Origin: Cupriavidus gilardii
GTDB taxonomy: Bacteria > Pseudomonadota > Gammaproteobacteria > Burkholderiales > Burkholderiaceae
Assembly: GCF_013314895.1 (NCBI RefSeq)
Contig: NZ_JABTYE010000008.1
Span: 124,001-188,000 of the forward strand
Direction: 5' to 3'
DNA length: 64,000 nt
In this document: in pieces, positions 1-7,547 of the stretch
How positions within the stretch are numbered: the first letter of the stretch is position 1
How the letters are laid out: every line of letters begins with the position of its first letter
The notes under the pieces: generated by a model
Told to the model about the DNA's origin: nothing
What the model saw: the letters and a program-made list of their open reading frames with translations, nothing else
Databases searched by the model: none
Made by a program: the position numbers and the translations under genes

Positions 1-498
1 CGCTTTGGCGAGTTGCCCGATGCCCGGCTGACCGCGCGGCTGCTGGCCAACAATCGCCGGCTGCTGTGCGCGACCCCCGCGTATCTGAAGGCCGCCGGCA
101 CACCGGCCACGCCGCAGGACCTCACGCGCCATCAATGCATCTTCATTCGCGAAAGCGACGAGACCTTCGGGACCTGGCATCTGCGCAGCGGCACGCGCCA
201 GGAGACGGTCAAGGTGCGCGGTCCGCTCAGCACCAACGACGGCGAATCGGCGCTCGGCTGGGCGCGCGAAGGACATGGCATCCTGGTGCGTTCGGAGTGG
301 GATGTGGCCGGGCTATTGCGCAGCGGAGAGCTGCAACCGGTGCTGAAGGAATGGAGCCTGCCGAACGCCGATATCTATATCGTGTTCCCGACGCGCAGCC
401 ATCTGTCGGCGAAGACCCGTGCGCTGGTCGATTTCCTGCTGCAGCGCTTTGCCGCCCACCGGCGGGCCGACAGCGGCGAATCGCACAACGGGTGGTAG
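1..498 (+). CDS. LysR-family transcriptional regulator, C-terminal part (5' end outside window)
   Basis: The frame is open from base 1 to a TAG at 496-498, giving 165 residues of the effector-binding half of a LysR-type regulator. The DNA-binding helix-turn-helix would lie before the window. Typical LysR C-terminal text is visible: a CATPAYL segment where the second subdomain begins, then GDES-like and GHGILVRSEWDV stretches that line the inducer cleft, and a final helix ending in DFLLQRF. A TTG at 13 is probably internal, because the homologous sequence continues upstream of it. It converges on the MFS gene (31 bp between stops). Inducer and target are not evident. Confidence 0.85.
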   Translation, partial: RFGELPDARLTARLLANNRRLLCATPAYLKAAGTPATPQDLTRHQCIFIRESDETFGTWHLRSGTRQETVKVRGPLSTNDGESALGWAREGHGILVRSEWDVAGLLRSGELQPVLKEWSLPNADIYIVFPTRSHLSAKTRALVDFLLQRFAAHRRADSGESHNGW

Positions 499-528
499 CG
501 GTCTGCGCAACGACGCGCTCCATCGCGC

Positions 529-1989
529 TCAGTCGCGATACGGCCGCAGCGGCTCGGCCACCGCTTCCAGCGGCTTGCGTTCGGCATCGATCGCGTATCG
601 CCAAGCCAGCAGCCCAGCGACGATGACCAACGCCGCGCCGATCGCATAGCCGATCGCCACGGCCCCGCGGCTGCCGCTCTCGACCAGCGCGCCGAACAGC
701 GCCGGCGCGGCAAACCCGCCGGCGCCGGTGCCGATCGCGAAAAAGATCGAAATGGCCAGCGCCCGGATTTCCAGCGGAAAGACCTCGCTGACGGTCAGAT
801 AGGCCGAGCTGGCCGCGGCCGAGGCGAGAAAGAACACCGCCGACCAGCACAGCGCCAATCCCCGGGCCTCGACCCAGCCCTGCACGAAGGCCCAGCCGGT
901 CAGCGCCAGCCCCACGCCCGACAGGCAATAGGTCAGGCCGATCATCCGGCGCCGACCGACCTGGTCGAACAGCGGGCCCAGGATCAATGGACCGAGCACG
1001 TTGCCAAGCGCGAACGGGAACAGATAGAGCGCCACGCGGCCGTCCGGCACGGCGTAGAAGCGGGTCAGCACCAGCGCGTAGGTGAAAAAGATCGCGTTAT
1101 AGAAGAACGCCTGCGAGATCATCAGTGCCAGCGCGACCACCGTGCGTCTGCGATAGCGATGCAGCATCACGTGTGCGACCTCTCGCCACGGCGTCGCCTC
1201 TGCCTTCGTGCGCGGCATTGCCCTGAGCACGGTGTCGTCCCGAACGGTGTGTGGGGAATGGCCATAGACCTCGGCCTCGATCCGCTCGACGATGCGCAGC
1301 GCTTCTTCGGGACGGCCGTGCGTCAGCAGCCAGCGCGGGCTCTCCGGCACATCGCGCCGCACCAGCAGAATCGCCACGGCCAGAATCGCGCCCAGTGCGA
1401 AGCCCGCGCGCCAGCCAAGCTCGGGGCCCAGCACGCGAGGATCGAGCAAGACCAGGCTCAGGCCCGCGCCGAGCGCCGCGCCCAGCCAGAAGCTGCCGTT
1501 GATTGCCAAGCTCACCCGGCCGCGCACGCGCGCCGGCACCAGCTCGTCGATCGCCGAATTGATGGCCGCGTATTCGCCGCCGATGCCAAGACCGGTGACG
1601 AAGCGGCATAGCGCGAAGACCGCGAAATTCGGCGAGAAGGCGGTCGCCAGCGTCGCGCCCATATAGACCGCCAGGGTCAGCAGAAATAGCCGCTTGCGCC
1701 CAAGGCGATCGGTCAGGCGGCCGAAGATCAGCGCACCGAGCACCGCGCCAGCGATATAGACGGAGCCCGACCAGCCGAATTGCGAGGCGGACAGCCCCAG
1801 CGTATCGGGCCGCTGCAACACGCCGCCCAGCGAGCCGACCAGCGTCACCTCCAGTCCGTCCAGCACCCATGCGACGCCTAGCGCAATGACCACGCGCCAA
1901 TGCCAGCGCGACCAGGGCAATCCATCCAGGCGCTCGGGCAAGCCGGCTGCCGGCGCGATGGTGCTCGCCTGCGCGTGCGCCGTCATCAT
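529..1989 (-). CDS. MFS transporter (sugar porter-like / metabolite:H+ symporter)
   Basis: Inner-membrane secondary transporter of about 486 residues, the usual size for a 12-helix MFS protein. The motif-A loop GRLTDRLGRKR follows helix 2, a PESPRWLL signature comes before the large central loop, and a second GPLFDQVGRRR loop lies in the C-terminal half. An acidic residue in helix 1 (DGLEVTLVG) resembles the aromatic-acid/metabolite:H+ symporter and SV2-like branch. Two adjacent ATGs (1989 and 1986) follow a GGAAAGG ribosome site. The start overlaps the TGA of the upstream ParB-like gene, so translation is probably coupled. The substrate cannot be told from sequence. Confidence 0.9.
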   Translation of the reverse strand: MMTAHAQASTIAPAAGLPERLDGLPWSRWHWRVVIALGVAWVLDGLEVTLVGSLGGVLQRPDTLGLSASQFGWSGSVYIAGAVLGALIFGRLTDRLGRKRLFLLTLAVYMGATLATAFSPNFAVFALCRFVTGLGIGGEYAAINSAIDELVPARVRGRVSLAINGSFWLGAALGAGLSLVLLDPRVLGPELGWRAGFALGAILAVAILLVRRDVPESPRWLLTHGRPEEALRIVERIEAEVYGHSPHTVRDDTVLRAMPRTKAEATPWREVAHVMLHRYRRRTVVALALMISQAFFYNAIFFTYALVLTRFYAVPDGRVALYLFPFALGNVLGPLILGPLFDQVGRRRMIGLTYCLSGVGLALTGWAFVQGWVEARGLALCWSAVFFLASAAASSAYLTVSEVFPLEIRALAISIFFAIGTGAGGFAAPALFGALVESGSRGAVAIGYAIGAALVIVAGLLAWRYAIDAERKPLEAVAEPLRPYRD

Positions 1990-2816
1990 GCCTTTCCGTC
2001 GGACTGGCCGGCCTTGCCGGATTTGCCCGACTTCGCGCCCTTGCCCTTGCGGGCGGTCCTTGAGCTCGCCTTGCCGCGCGGCCTGTCACCCTCCCTGTCA
2101 TCGAGATGGCCGGGCAGCCCGCGCGCCTTGCTGCTGCGCGCCAGCTTGACCGCATGCGCAAGCGCCAGCGCGAAACCGGGCACCGTGTCGAGCCGCCCAT
2201 CGATATGGCGGCGAAAGAAATCTGCCCAGCGGAAATCCGGATACGCCTGCTTGACCTTGTCGTAGCCGCCGGCCAGCTGCGCGAATGCTTCCAGACTGCG
2301 GTACGGGTCGTCGCGCATCTCGGCCAGCGAATGGGGCAAGGCGGCGAGCCCCTGCCGCTCGCCGTATTGATCGTAGGGATGGACCAGATGCCGGGCCTCC
2401 ATCTCGAGCCAGAAGCGATCCGGCGGCAGGCTGCTCCAGTTGTGCTTGATCACCGCAGGCACGGATTCGATGCCCAGTTCGTACCAGGCCCGAGCCCAGT
2501 GATGATGGTCAATGACGTAGAACGCGGGACCAGGGCCGATCACAACATGGATGCGATGCCGCTCCAGCAGTTCGATCTGCTTGCGGCCCTGATGACGCAG
2601 TGTCACGTCCATCTTGCTTTGCACGTGATACAGGCCGACCGTCATCTGCGTGGGTCGCAATTGCCTGACCGGCAGCGTGACACGGGCGCCTTTGCGCCAG
2701 GTTTCGCCGGTGAGCGCTTCGGCCGGCGCCGCCGACATGGCACCGCCCGTTGCCGTCTTGTCGTCGGCCGGATCCAGAGATTCGCGCAACCGGGCGGGCT
2801 CGCCGATGCGTTTCAT
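1986..2816 (-). CDS. ParB-like nuclease-domain protein (ParBc_2 type)
   Basis: A 276-residue protein. Its middle part matches the ParBc_2-like family: a VRQLRPTQMTVG segment, a lysine/histidine-rich LLERHRIHVVIGPG stretch, a YVIDHHHWARAW motif, then HPYDQYG and FRWADFFRR. The C-terminus is a lysine/serine/glycine-rich basic tail that probably binds nucleic acid. An upstream reading frame extends to 3002, but the ATG at 2816 has an AAGGGAGG ribosome site seven bases ahead and is preferred. It is the first gene of a two-gene unit with the MFS carrier (ATG/TGA overlap), an odd pairing for a ParB-like protein. True chromosome partitioning is unlikely because no parA or parS-like context is present. 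Confidence 0.75.
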   Translation of the reverse strand: MKRIGEPARLRESLDPADDKTATGGAMSAAPAEALTGETWRKGARVTLPVRQLRPTQMTVGLYHVQSKMDVTLRHQGRKQIELLERHRIHVVIGPGPAFYVIDHHHWARAWYELGIESVPAVIKHNWSSLPPDRFWLEMEARHLVHPYDQYGERQGLAALPHSLAEMRDDPYRSLEAFAQLAGGYDKVKQAYPDFRWADFFRRHIDGRLDTVPGFALALAHAVKLARSSKARGLPGHLDDREGDRPRGKASSRTARKGKGAKSGKSGKAGQSDGKA

Positions 2817-3010
2817 TGCCTTGCCTCCCTTGCGACCGTCTTGCCGTGGCTTCATGCGTGCCTTTGGTGGTTCGCTGATGACCGGGGCGGGGCAAGAACC
2901 ATGCCGTGGCTGGAAGCGTTTTGCGCCGCGCACCATCTGACCGAATGGGGGCAACGCGTTTGTAAAAGCTGCAATATCCGCGTACCGGAACTGCCGAACC
3001 ACGCGTTATT

Positions 3011-4405
3011 TCACTTCCATACCTCAGCCCACTGCGCGAATTCGCCAGGACGCAATCGGAACCGCGCAATGCTGCCGAGATGCAAGGTCATCAATTGCGT
3101 TTCGACGACCTCGACAAAACGGGAGCGCTCCTCCTCTGCCAGTTGCTCGGCCCGGCTTCGGATAAAGGCCACGGCCTGGACCTTGTTCATCCGCATGCGC
3201 ACCACCTCGGCCACGGTCTCGCCGATCTGGATTCGATATCGCATCCGGAATGGGTCCGGCTCCCCGACCGACTGCCGGACAGCGGAGTAGCGCGCGCACG
3301 AGCGCTGGTAAGCCCATACGAACACGTCGCGCAGCAACTCGACCCGGTTCAATTCATAGACGGCCAGCATGGCGCTGATATAGACCTGCTGCGGAACGTC
3401 GACGAAGGAGAGCGGACAGAGATTCTGTCGAATCAGCGGAATATTGGCGGCCAACCGCGAAACGCGTTTATTGACGTCCTCGAACGGCTGCAGATAGGGC
3501 AAATGGACCATTGCGAAAAAAGCCTGCTCGAACGGGTCTTCGATGGCAGCCGCCGTCTCGAGCACGCGGTCGAAGCACTCTGCTATCCGCTGCGGACCAT
3601 CCAACGGCGTGAAGGACGTTTGCCCGATGCCGACGGCAATGGTGCGCAGCCGCCCGCTGGCACCGGGGTCCGGCAGCAGGTTCTCGGAAAGCAGCGCGTG
3701 CAGATTCTGGATCGTATAGCGGTTGAACTGGATGTCTTCGGCACCTGCCAGCAGGAACTCGATAGCCTCCTTGTGGTTCAGAATCATCTGCGCTTCGAGC
3801 GCGTCCTTGCCTTCCGCGGCTTCGCCGACGGACAGCAGATGCTCGGTCTCCAGCAACGAATAGGTGTTGCCTTCCAGGCGGCTGGAGTTCCACGACAGGT
3901 CGATCAGCAGGCGGCTCGCGATCTGGCGTGCGTAAGTGCCGGCAGGCTCATGGGCATCGATCACGCTTCCCTGCGCCTTCAACTCCGCGCGTACCGACTC
4001 GGGAAGGTAGAAAGTTCGATTGGGACGGTAGACGTCGAGGAACGCCGGGTTGTAGCCGACCGGGTTCCGTTGCGACAGCGGTTGCAGTACATGGGCCTGG
4101 ACCGATTCCGCCTCGGCCGTCAGGGGCACCCGAAGACCGCCCCGCCCGGTGGTCCTCACCTCCAGCTTGATGCTGCCCGCAGCGGTGACCAGCGTCGCGA
4201 GCCGATACCGGGTCGCGCGGCCGGCCCGCTCGCGGCGCAGGTATCCTTGCGAGATCAGGTCGTTCAACCACCGCTGCAGGGTCCGCCTGGTCGCAACCTC
4301 GTGCAGGCTCGCATCGATCTGCTCAATGCCGACGCCTTCCGGGTGGCGCGCCACCAGGTCGAGGACGACTTCGTATTGCCGGGATGGGATGGGTCTTGGC
4401 ATCAC
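3011..4405 (-). CDS. Fic-domain protein with N-terminal winged helix and degenerate active site
   Basis: Fic enzymes transfer AMP or other nucleotide moieties to protein hydroxyls. This 464-residue protein has a winged-helix region (about 5-70), a linker, the inhibitory motif SSRLEG (174-179, matching S/T-x3-E-G/N) and a Fic core. In place of HPFx(D/E)GNGRxxR the core reads QPFEDVNKRVSR (306-317), so the catalytic His is Gln and the anion-loop glycines are Val and Lys. A nearby His (301) is not at the usual position. The start is GTG 4405 or ATG 4402; neither has a strong ribosome site. Paired inverted repeats lie immediately upstream, which suggests autoregulation by its own winged helix. 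Confidence 0.85.
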   Translation of the reverse strand: MMPRPIPSRQYEVVLDLVARHPEGVGIEQIDASLHEVATRRTLQRWLNDLISQGYLRRERAGRATRYRLATLVTAAGSIKLEVRTTGRGGLRVPLTAEAESVQAHVLQPLSQRNPVGYNPAFLDVYRPNRTFYLPESVRAELKAQGSVIDAHEPAGTYARQIASRLLIDLSWNSSRLEGNTYSLLETEHLLSVGEAAEGKDALEAQMILNHKEAIEFLLAGAEDIQFNRYTIQNLHALLSENLLPDPGASGRLRTIAVGIGQTSFTPLDGPQRIAECFDRVLETAAAIEDPFEQAFFAMVHLPYLQPFEDVNKRVSRLAANIPLIRQNLCPLSFVDVPQQVYISAMLAVYELNRVELLRDVFVWAYQRSCARYSAVRQSVGEPDPFRMRYRIQIGETVAEVVRMRMNKVQAVAFIRSRAEQLAEEERSRFVEVVETQLMTLHLGSIARFRLRPGEFAQWAEVWK

Positions 4406-4409
4406 TTGA

Positions 4410-4491
4410 TGTCGTGATTCGGGAATATCGTGACATTAAAGGGCGGCGTAATGTCGCGAAACCGATTATCGCGACACCGGAAGTGTCGCGC
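4410..4491. promoter_or_regulatory. Clustered operator-like inverted repeats (TGTCGYGA / TCGYGACA)
   Basis: Between the Fic gene and the uracil-DNA-glycosylase-family gene, TGTCGCGA (4452-4459) pairs exactly with TCGCGACA (4469-4476) across 9 bases. TGTCGTGA (4410-4417) and TCGTGACA (4428-4435) form a related imperfect pair across 10 bases, and a fifth half-site TGTCGCG lies at 4484-4490. The first pair abuts the Fic start codon. The spacing suits a dimeric winged-helix regulator, most simply the Fic protein's own N-terminal domain (inference). Confidence 0.6.
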
Positions 4492-4557
4492 AACCGAGCT
4501 GGATGGCCGGCGCCACCTTATCTGCCGCGACAACAGCCGCCCTGCAGCTTCCTTGAT

Positions 4558-5217
4558 ATGAAGGCACAACGCATCACCAATCTCGACACGCTGCTCTCCG
4601 AAGTCCGCGCCTGCAGGGCCTGCGAACCGGAGCTGCCGCTCGGCGCCCGCCCCGTCCTGCAGGCGTCGCCGCAATCGCGCATCCTGATCGTCGGCCAGGC
4701 GCCCGGAACAAAGGTCCACCAGACCGGCATCCCGTGGAACGACGCCAGCGGCACGCGGCTGCGTGAGTGGCTGGGCGTCGATGCCGAGACGTTCTACGAT
4801 CCGACGCAATTCGCGATCGTGCCGATGGGCTTCTGCTATCCCGGCCGCGCGGCGAGTGGCGACAAGCCGCCGCGGCCGGAGTGCGCGCCGATGTGGATGG
4901 ACCAGATTCTCGCCAGGCTGAGGAACATCGAGCTGACCCTGCTCGTCGGCCTCTATGCGCAACGGTATTTTCTCGGCGGCGCGAACAAGCCGTCGCTGAC
5001 CGATACCGTGATGGCGTGGGCGGAATATGGGCCGCGATACGTGCCGCTGCCGCATCCTTCGCCGCGCAATGTGGCGTGGTTCAAGCGGAACGCGTGGTTC
5101 GGCGAAGAGGTGGTGCCGATGTTGAAGGCAAGGGTGGCCGGGGTGCTGGAGAAGGACGCCGGCAAAGAGGCGCAGAGGGCAGCGCCACGGCGAATTCCGG
5201 CGAAGTCCCGTCCATAA
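4558..5217 (+). CDS. Uracil-DNA glycosylase family protein
   Basis: A 219-residue member of the uracil-DNA glycosylase superfamily, which excises uracil or related bases from DNA. The family's motif 1 appears as ILIVGQAPG near residue 43, followed by GTRLREWLG and FCYPGR. The C-terminal loop HPSPRN corresponds to the HPSPLS/HPSGRN motif that inserts into the minor groove. The paired cysteines near the start (CRACEPELP) recall [4Fe-4S] members, but only part of a cluster ligand set is visible. The start at 4558 was chosen because the similarity begins there; the upstream frame extension covers the operator region. It diverges from the Fic gene. The C-terminal 30 residues are basic and unconserved-looking. 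Confidence 0.8.
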   Translation: MKAQRITNLDTLLSEVRACRACEPELPLGARPVLQASPQSRILIVGQAPGTKVHQTGIPWNDASGTRLREWLGVDAETFYDPTQFAIVPMGFCYPGRAASGDKPPRPECAPMWMDQILARLRNIELTLLVGLYAQRYFLGGANKPSLTDTVMAWAEYGPRYVPLPHPSPRNVAWFKRNAWFGEEVVPMLKARVAGVLEKDAGKEAQRAAPRRIPAKSRP

Positions 5218-5474
5218 GACCTCCGGGCGAGCCCCTGTGCAAACCCTTCTGCAAACCCTCCGCACGCCCCTCTGCAACACGGATTTCCCCATCGGTAAAT
5301 TTCACCTCTGCGTCGCGCCGACAGATCGCGTTATCTTGGGCCTCGAAGCCCGCTTTCCCCCACCACACCGGCTCTCCTTCTGCCCCGTCGAACTGGCACA
5401 CCTGATGCTCCCCGCTTTAAGCGCGTCCCCGCCGCCGGGCGGGGCGTGAAGCCATTGTTCCCAAGGAGGCGCAA

Positions 5475-5999
5475 ATGAACGACGGAATGCACGAGGATCG
5501 GCGGGACAGCATGCAGCGCGAAACGCACGGCAACAAGCCAGGCCTGTTGCCATTTGCGGTCGCGGCGGCGGTTGGCGCGGCGATCATGTATCTGTTCGAT
5601 CCGCAGTCGGGCCGCCGGCGCCGCGCGGAGCTGCGAGACAAGGCCGAGGCAAGCCGCCACGACATGCAGGATCTCGCGGAGAAGCAGGCAAAGCGGATCA
5701 CCGACCGGATGCAGGGCATCGCGGCGAAGGTACGCAGCGCCACTGGCCTGGGCAGGCACGCGGCCGATGACGACACCATCGCCGAGCGCGTTCGCGCAGA
5801 AATGGGCCGTCTCGTGGGCCATCCCGGCGCGATCGAGGTGGCCGTGGTCGGCGGACGAGTATGGTTGAGCGGACACATCCTGGCGGCCGAGCACGAGGCA
5901 CTGATCGCCGCGGTGCGCGGCATCGCGGGGGTACAGGATGTCGACGATCGCCTGACCGTGCACGAGGAAGCCGGCAACGTGCCGGAGCTGCAGAGCTAG
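5475..5999 (+). CDS. BON-domain protein with one membrane segment
   Basis: A 174-residue protein with a clear AAGGAGG ribosome site at 5463. A short hydrophilic N-terminus is followed by one hydrophobic segment (LLPFAVAAAVGAAIMYLF) and the motif DPQSGRRRRAELRDK that is typical of this membrane-anchored BON family. A charged coiled region comes next. A single BON domain occupies about residues 95-165 (IAERVRAEMG, VAVVGGRVWLSGHI, GVQDVDDRLTVH). BON domains bind phospholipid or other envelope surfaces and are often in stress-protective proteins. It stands alone, with a GC-rich hairpin just after its stop. Confidence 0.8.
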   Translation: MNDGMHEDRRDSMQRETHGNKPGLLPFAVAAAVGAAIMYLFDPQSGRRRRAELRDKAEASRHDMQDLAEKQAKRITDRMQGIAAKVRSATGLGRHAADDDTIAERVRAEMGRLVGHPGAIEVAVVGGRVWLSGHILAAEHEALIAAVRGIAGVQDVDDRLTVHEEAGNVPELQS

Positions 6000-6005
6000 C
6001 GGTAT

Positions 6006-6025
6006 GGCCCGCCGCCGGGCGGGCC
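6006..6025 (+). terminator. GC-rich hairpin after the BON gene
   Basis: GGCCCGCC (6006-6013) pairs with GGCGGGCC (6018-6025) around a 4-base loop, seven bases after the BON stop. No T-run follows, so it may be a transcript-stabilising stem or a weak terminator. Confidence 0.4.
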
Positions 6026-6158
6026 TCGCGTTCCCGGCCATGCGCGAGTTCGGTGGTATGCGATGTCACTGGGCCCCCGCTTCTGCGGGGGCGACCACAG
6101 TTGTGTTATCGGGGCATGCGGGACTGCACTGCCGAGTCACCCTTCACGCGTTTGCGGG

Positions 6159-7130
6159 TCACGAGTTCTGAATGCCGCGCCGCTTGATGAACTCGCCCCA
6201 GACCTTGGCGTCGGTGGCGGCGCGCTGCTTGATCGCCTCGGCCGAGCCCGCCAGCGGCTCTAGATAGAGCGAGGCCAGCTTGCTTTTGATCTGCGGGTCG
6301 GACAGGAACGCCTGCACCGAGGCATTCAGGCGAGCCACGACCTTGGCGTCCATATTGGCCGGTCCCAACAAGGCAAACCAGCCCGGCATCACGGGCACGT
6401 CCAGGCCCGCCTCCTTCACAGTCGGCACATTGGGCAGTTCCTTGGCGCGCTTCTGACCGACGATCGCAACCGGCACCACATTGCCGCCGGTGATCTGCGG
6501 CAGCGCCGAACCGACCACGCTGACCATGGCATCGACTTCGCCGGCGATCACGCCGGTCAGCGCCGGGCCGGAGCCCTTGTAAGCAGCGTGCGTCAGCTTG
6601 ATGCCGGCCTTGTCTGCCAGCATCTCCATCGCCAGATGCGTGGAATTGCCGACCCCGGCGCTGCTGAAGGTCAGGCCGCCCGGCTTGGCTTTCGCCTTCT
6701 CGATGAACTGCGCGATCGACGTGATGCCGCTGGCCTTGCTGGTTACCAGCACGAACGGCGTGTCGACCACGGGCGCAATAAAGGTGAAGTCCTTCTGCGG
6801 ATCGTACGGGAGCGATTTGTATAGATGCTGATTGAAGCTGACCTGCGACACACCGGTCAGCAGCAGCGTGTAGCCGTCCGCCGGCTGCTTGGCCACGAAG
6901 GACGTGCCGATGATGCCGTTGGCGCCGGCGCGATTGTCCACCACCACGGACTGGCCCAGATCCTGGCTCAGCTTTTCGCCGAGCATCCGCGCCACCACGT
7001 CGCTGCCCGACCCCGCGGACTGCGGCACGACCAGGCGGATCGGTCGGCTGGGATAGGCGTCCTGGGCAATCGCGGCGCCGGACAGCGTCATCAGGGCCGC
7101 CATCGCGGCGCCCATCAAGGAACGGTACAT
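6159..7130 (-). CDS. Bug/TctC-family periplasmic solute receptor
   Basis: A 323-residue periplasmic binding protein of the tripartite tricarboxylate transporter (TctC/Bug) family, very abundant in Burkholderiales. The Sec signal peptide is MYRSLMGAAMAALMTLSGAAIAQ. The mature start DAYPSRPIRLVVPQSAGSG is diagnostic, as are NRAGANG and the PVMPGWFALLGP stretch. The ATG at 7130 has a GGGGAGA ribosome site; the longer frame to 7295 crosses an operator palindrome and is not used. No tctA/tctB membrane genes are beside it, as is usual for orphan Bug receptors. It is divergent from a hydrolase, suggesting that it captures a related ester or carboxylate (inference). Confidence 0.92.
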   Translation of the reverse strand: MYRSLMGAAMAALMTLSGAAIAQDAYPSRPIRLVVPQSAGSGSDVVARMLGEKLSQDLGQSVVVDNRAGANGIIGTSFVAKQPADGYTLLLTGVSQVSFNQHLYKSLPYDPQKDFTFIAPVVDTPFVLVTSKASGITSIAQFIEKAKAKPGGLTFSSAGVGNSTHLAMEMLADKAGIKLTHAAYKGSGPALTGVIAGEVDAMVSVVGSALPQITGGNVVPVAIVGQKRAKELPNVPTVKEAGLDVPVMPGWFALLGPANMDAKVVARLNASVQAFLSDPQIKSKLASLYLEPLAGSAEAIKQRAATDAKVWGEFIKRRGIQNS

Positions 7131-7285
7131 CTGCAGTTCTCCCCAATCATGCGAATTGAAATGGTGTCGATGGCTGGATTGCACCGTTGCGCCGCTGCTT
7201 TGGATGAGCGCAACGCGCCGCCATCGATCCGGCTCGTAGAGCGATGGTAAGAATTCACGCGGGTCGCAACCAATACGGAATCTCG

Positions 7286-7316
7286 ATGTCGCCATAGGTC
7301 GTGCCTATGGCGACAT
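7286..7316. promoter_or_regulatory. Perfect 13-bp inverted repeat (operator O1)
   Basis: ATGTCGCCATAGG (7286-7298) and CCTATGGCGACAT (7304-7316) are exact reverse complements separated by 5 bases. The core contains the LysR-type pattern T-N11-A (T7295 to A7307). It lies between the divergent TctC and hydrolase genes. Confidence 0.65.
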
Positions 7317-7445
7317 ACCGGACGCCCCGTTCAGGGGCACGGCGGATCGGCACGGTGCAGGCCGTGCGTTTTGGAATCGGTATCGGCCCTGCTTTGGCGC
7401 ATCGCGTTGTGCCGACGCCCGCTTTGGTGTGCAGCGGCGCGGCAT

Positions 7446-7466
7446 GCCATAGGCCAGCCCTATGTC
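7446..7466. promoter_or_regulatory. Second, weaker copy of the same palindrome (operator O2)
   Basis: GCCATAGG (7446-7453), a 5-base spacer, then CCTATG plus TC (7459-7466) repeat the core and the spacing of O1. The site lies about 80 bp ahead of the hydrolase start, so one regulator could bind both sites. Confidence 0.5.
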
Positions 7467-7547
7467 CGCATCGGCATTTCGTCTTTCCGCGGCGTGCGGG
7501 CGGCTGCTTACCATTGCCGCAAGCCAACTGACCCCAACGCAAGATTC

